DNA from: Phallus indusiatus
Taxonomy: Eukaryota; Basidiomycota; Agaricomycetes; Phallales; Phallaceae
Length of the DNA stretch: 64,000 bases
Assembly: GCA_027605045.1 (NCBI GenBank)
Contig: JAQFWX010000142.1
Location: 23,655-87,654 of the forward strand
Direction of reading: 5' to 3'
Each line of letters begins with the position of its first letter. Position 1 is the first letter of the stretch. Below are positions 62,460 through 64,000 of this stretch, piece after piece. A program made the position numbers and the translations under genes. The notes below the pieces were generated by a model. It was not told the origin of the DNA. It saw only the letters and a list, made by a program, of their open reading frames with translations, and made no database searches.

Positions 62460-63882
62460 ATGTCGCTGTCTATCTATTTTAAAAAATCTCCCAAATTTTC
62501 CAGATTTGGTTTGAGATCAAGGCTTCTTAATAATCATGCGGCGGGCGGCATTCTTTTTCCCTCTCCGGCGTCCAATCCGTCGTCCAAGCTTTGCAACACT
62601 AGCAGCAGACAGTCTATCTTACCATCGACACGAATAATCCGTTTTCGGCCGAAATCGTCGACGACAAGAAGCTATGCATCCCACGCCGGTTCTAACACAG
62701 GTGGACGTCGGGTTAGCTTACTCCATGCATTAGGTGCTTCCTTTCATTAAGACAAAAGGCGGATGACTTACTAAGATACCCTACCCAGTTTTCTCGGGCT
62801 TCCTGGCATCGTCATCGTATCTTTTGGGTCTCTTTGCACCGCCCGAGGCATTTACTCTTTTCAATCCTCGACCCATCCCTCCTCCACCACCAGAACATTC
62901 AGAGGAAGCCAAACGCATTATTGCCAAAGTCGAGAAAGAGCTGAATGAGCTGGAAGTTCTGAAAAAATGTAGAGAGGCTCCAGGTGAGTTGAAAAACGGG
63001 CGGAAAGAAGCCAGTTGTGTGAATCTTTCCGTTTTGGGGTTGTTCTAATTCGCATAAGATGCGTCCGAGTGGTACGAAGCCCGGCCATATGTCTCGCTTC
63101 CTCCAGAAAGGCTTCTAAACCACTTTACGGCTGGTGTCATTAGAGGTCCTACAAGGATTGCCGTACCGCCCATCGTCCGTTCCCGTAAGGATGAAACTGA
63201 GACGTGGGTTTTCATCCATCTTGGGACCGGTATTTGCGTCAGTCGTTGTAATTTCCTTTCTCGATTGGATGCAATTAATTTTTATGATGAATTAGGGTCA
63301 TGAAGGTATTATTCACGGAGGATTGCTGGCAACTTTACTTGACGAGGGCTGCGCAAGACCCGTAGGTATCTTTGATTGTGTCATGTACCAAAAAATGACG
63401 GTTCATTGTGTTGTGAAGGCCTTCCTTACATTTCCATCTCGTGTTGCTGTCACCGCTAATCTCAACCTCAATTTTCGTGCTCCGACAAGAGCTGATCAAG
63501 TGATTTATTTCAGTTTCATTCAAATTTTATGACTTATTTTTTATTTTCAAAATAAAAGTTCGTTATTATGAAGACCAAACTTGTAGAGCTCAAGGGAAGG
63601 AAAGCAGTTGTAGACGGCTGGATTGAGGACTTGGACGGCAAAGTGCTTGTGGATGCACGGTAGGCGTTCACACCTGTGCGAAACAATATCATATTAATAC
63701 CATGTTTGGACAGCGGGATCTACGTTGAACCGAAACTGGCTTCTCAGTTATATCACGCAGGTATACCAGCTGTATATCCCTCACTTCGTCGTAACTTGGA
63801 AAGGATGGCTGGTGCACATGAAAACCGCGGTACTGTAAACGAAGGTGCCATCTCCGTCGAGTCCGAAGTTAAAACGAGATAA
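62460..63882 (+). CDS. HotDog-fold thioesterase family protein, probable mitochondrial
   Basis: ATG at 62460. The first ~90 residues are Arg/Ser-rich with few acids (FSRFGLRSRLLNN, RSYASHAGS), like a mitochondrial presequence, followed by a TM-like segment (FLASSSYLLGLFA). The HotDog core carries the 4HBT-type motif HEGIIHGGLLATLLDEGCARP and LNLNFRAPTRADQ, then ELKGRKAVVDGWIEDLDGKVLVDAR. Ends VESEVKTR at 63882. Seven exons, all junctions in frame. Similar to yeast Fmp10-type proteins, which suggests acyl-CoA hydrolysis at the inner membrane; the substrate is unknown. Confidence 0.87.
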
Positions 63883-64000
63883 TGCAGGTCCGGCTGCGAG
63901 GCATGTCGAAGATAACGTGATATTTTTCGTTTTCGTTCCTTTCGGCTTAGTCGTTGATTGTGGGTACTGTTTTTCATTAGTAGAATTAGATTATAGTGTG

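Overview
The window is nuclear DNA of a filamentous basidiomycete, most likely an Agaricomycete. Genes are packed at about one per 2.5 kb and broken by many 45-75 nt GT-AG introns. The gene set is typical of mushroom-forming fungi: a fungal_trans transcription factor, F-box paralogs, FAS1 GPI proteins, a CAP10-type GT90, a LysM protein and a wax-synthase-like MBOAT. Exon boundaries were read by eye from splice signals and from reading frames of recognised families. CDS spans therefore include introns.

Left part (1-13.9 kb): C-terminal part of a fungal transcription factor, eIF3 subunit L, the Ndc1 nucleoporin, a U4 snRNA gene (minus), an OST-alpha/DUF300 membrane protein and a Qc-SNARE. These are mostly conserved housekeeping genes.

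Middle part (14-24 kb): the most unusual region. It looks like a gene desert with repeats, but on the minus strand it holds eight tandem copies of a tiny two-exon gene. Exon 1 encodes a conserved signal peptide. Exon 2 is a microexon encoding only 8-14 residues, with a hypervariable C-x4-6-C tail. All eight share phase-2 splicing, and seven share a TATAAATT core promoter. One copy is split by a short retroelement with target-site duplication, and one carries a nonsense codon. I do not recognise this family and treat it as the candidate undescribed system.

Right part (24.8-64 kb): MCD4 (GPI ethanolamine-phosphate transferase); F-box and FAS1 paralogs in the order F-box, FAS1, FAS1', F-box'; a GT90; a class I glutamine amidotransferase; a double-module Cid1-type nucleotidyltransferase whose first module looks catalytically dead; two paralogous secreted proteins; a second U4 snRNA gene with a transcript identical to the first; a CoA-dependent acyltransferase with a GC-AG intron; a Ypk1/Gad8-type AGC kinase; a cupin with a C-terminal membrane anchor; a wax-synthase-like MBOAT; a LysM protein; and a mitochondrial-type HotDog thioesterase.
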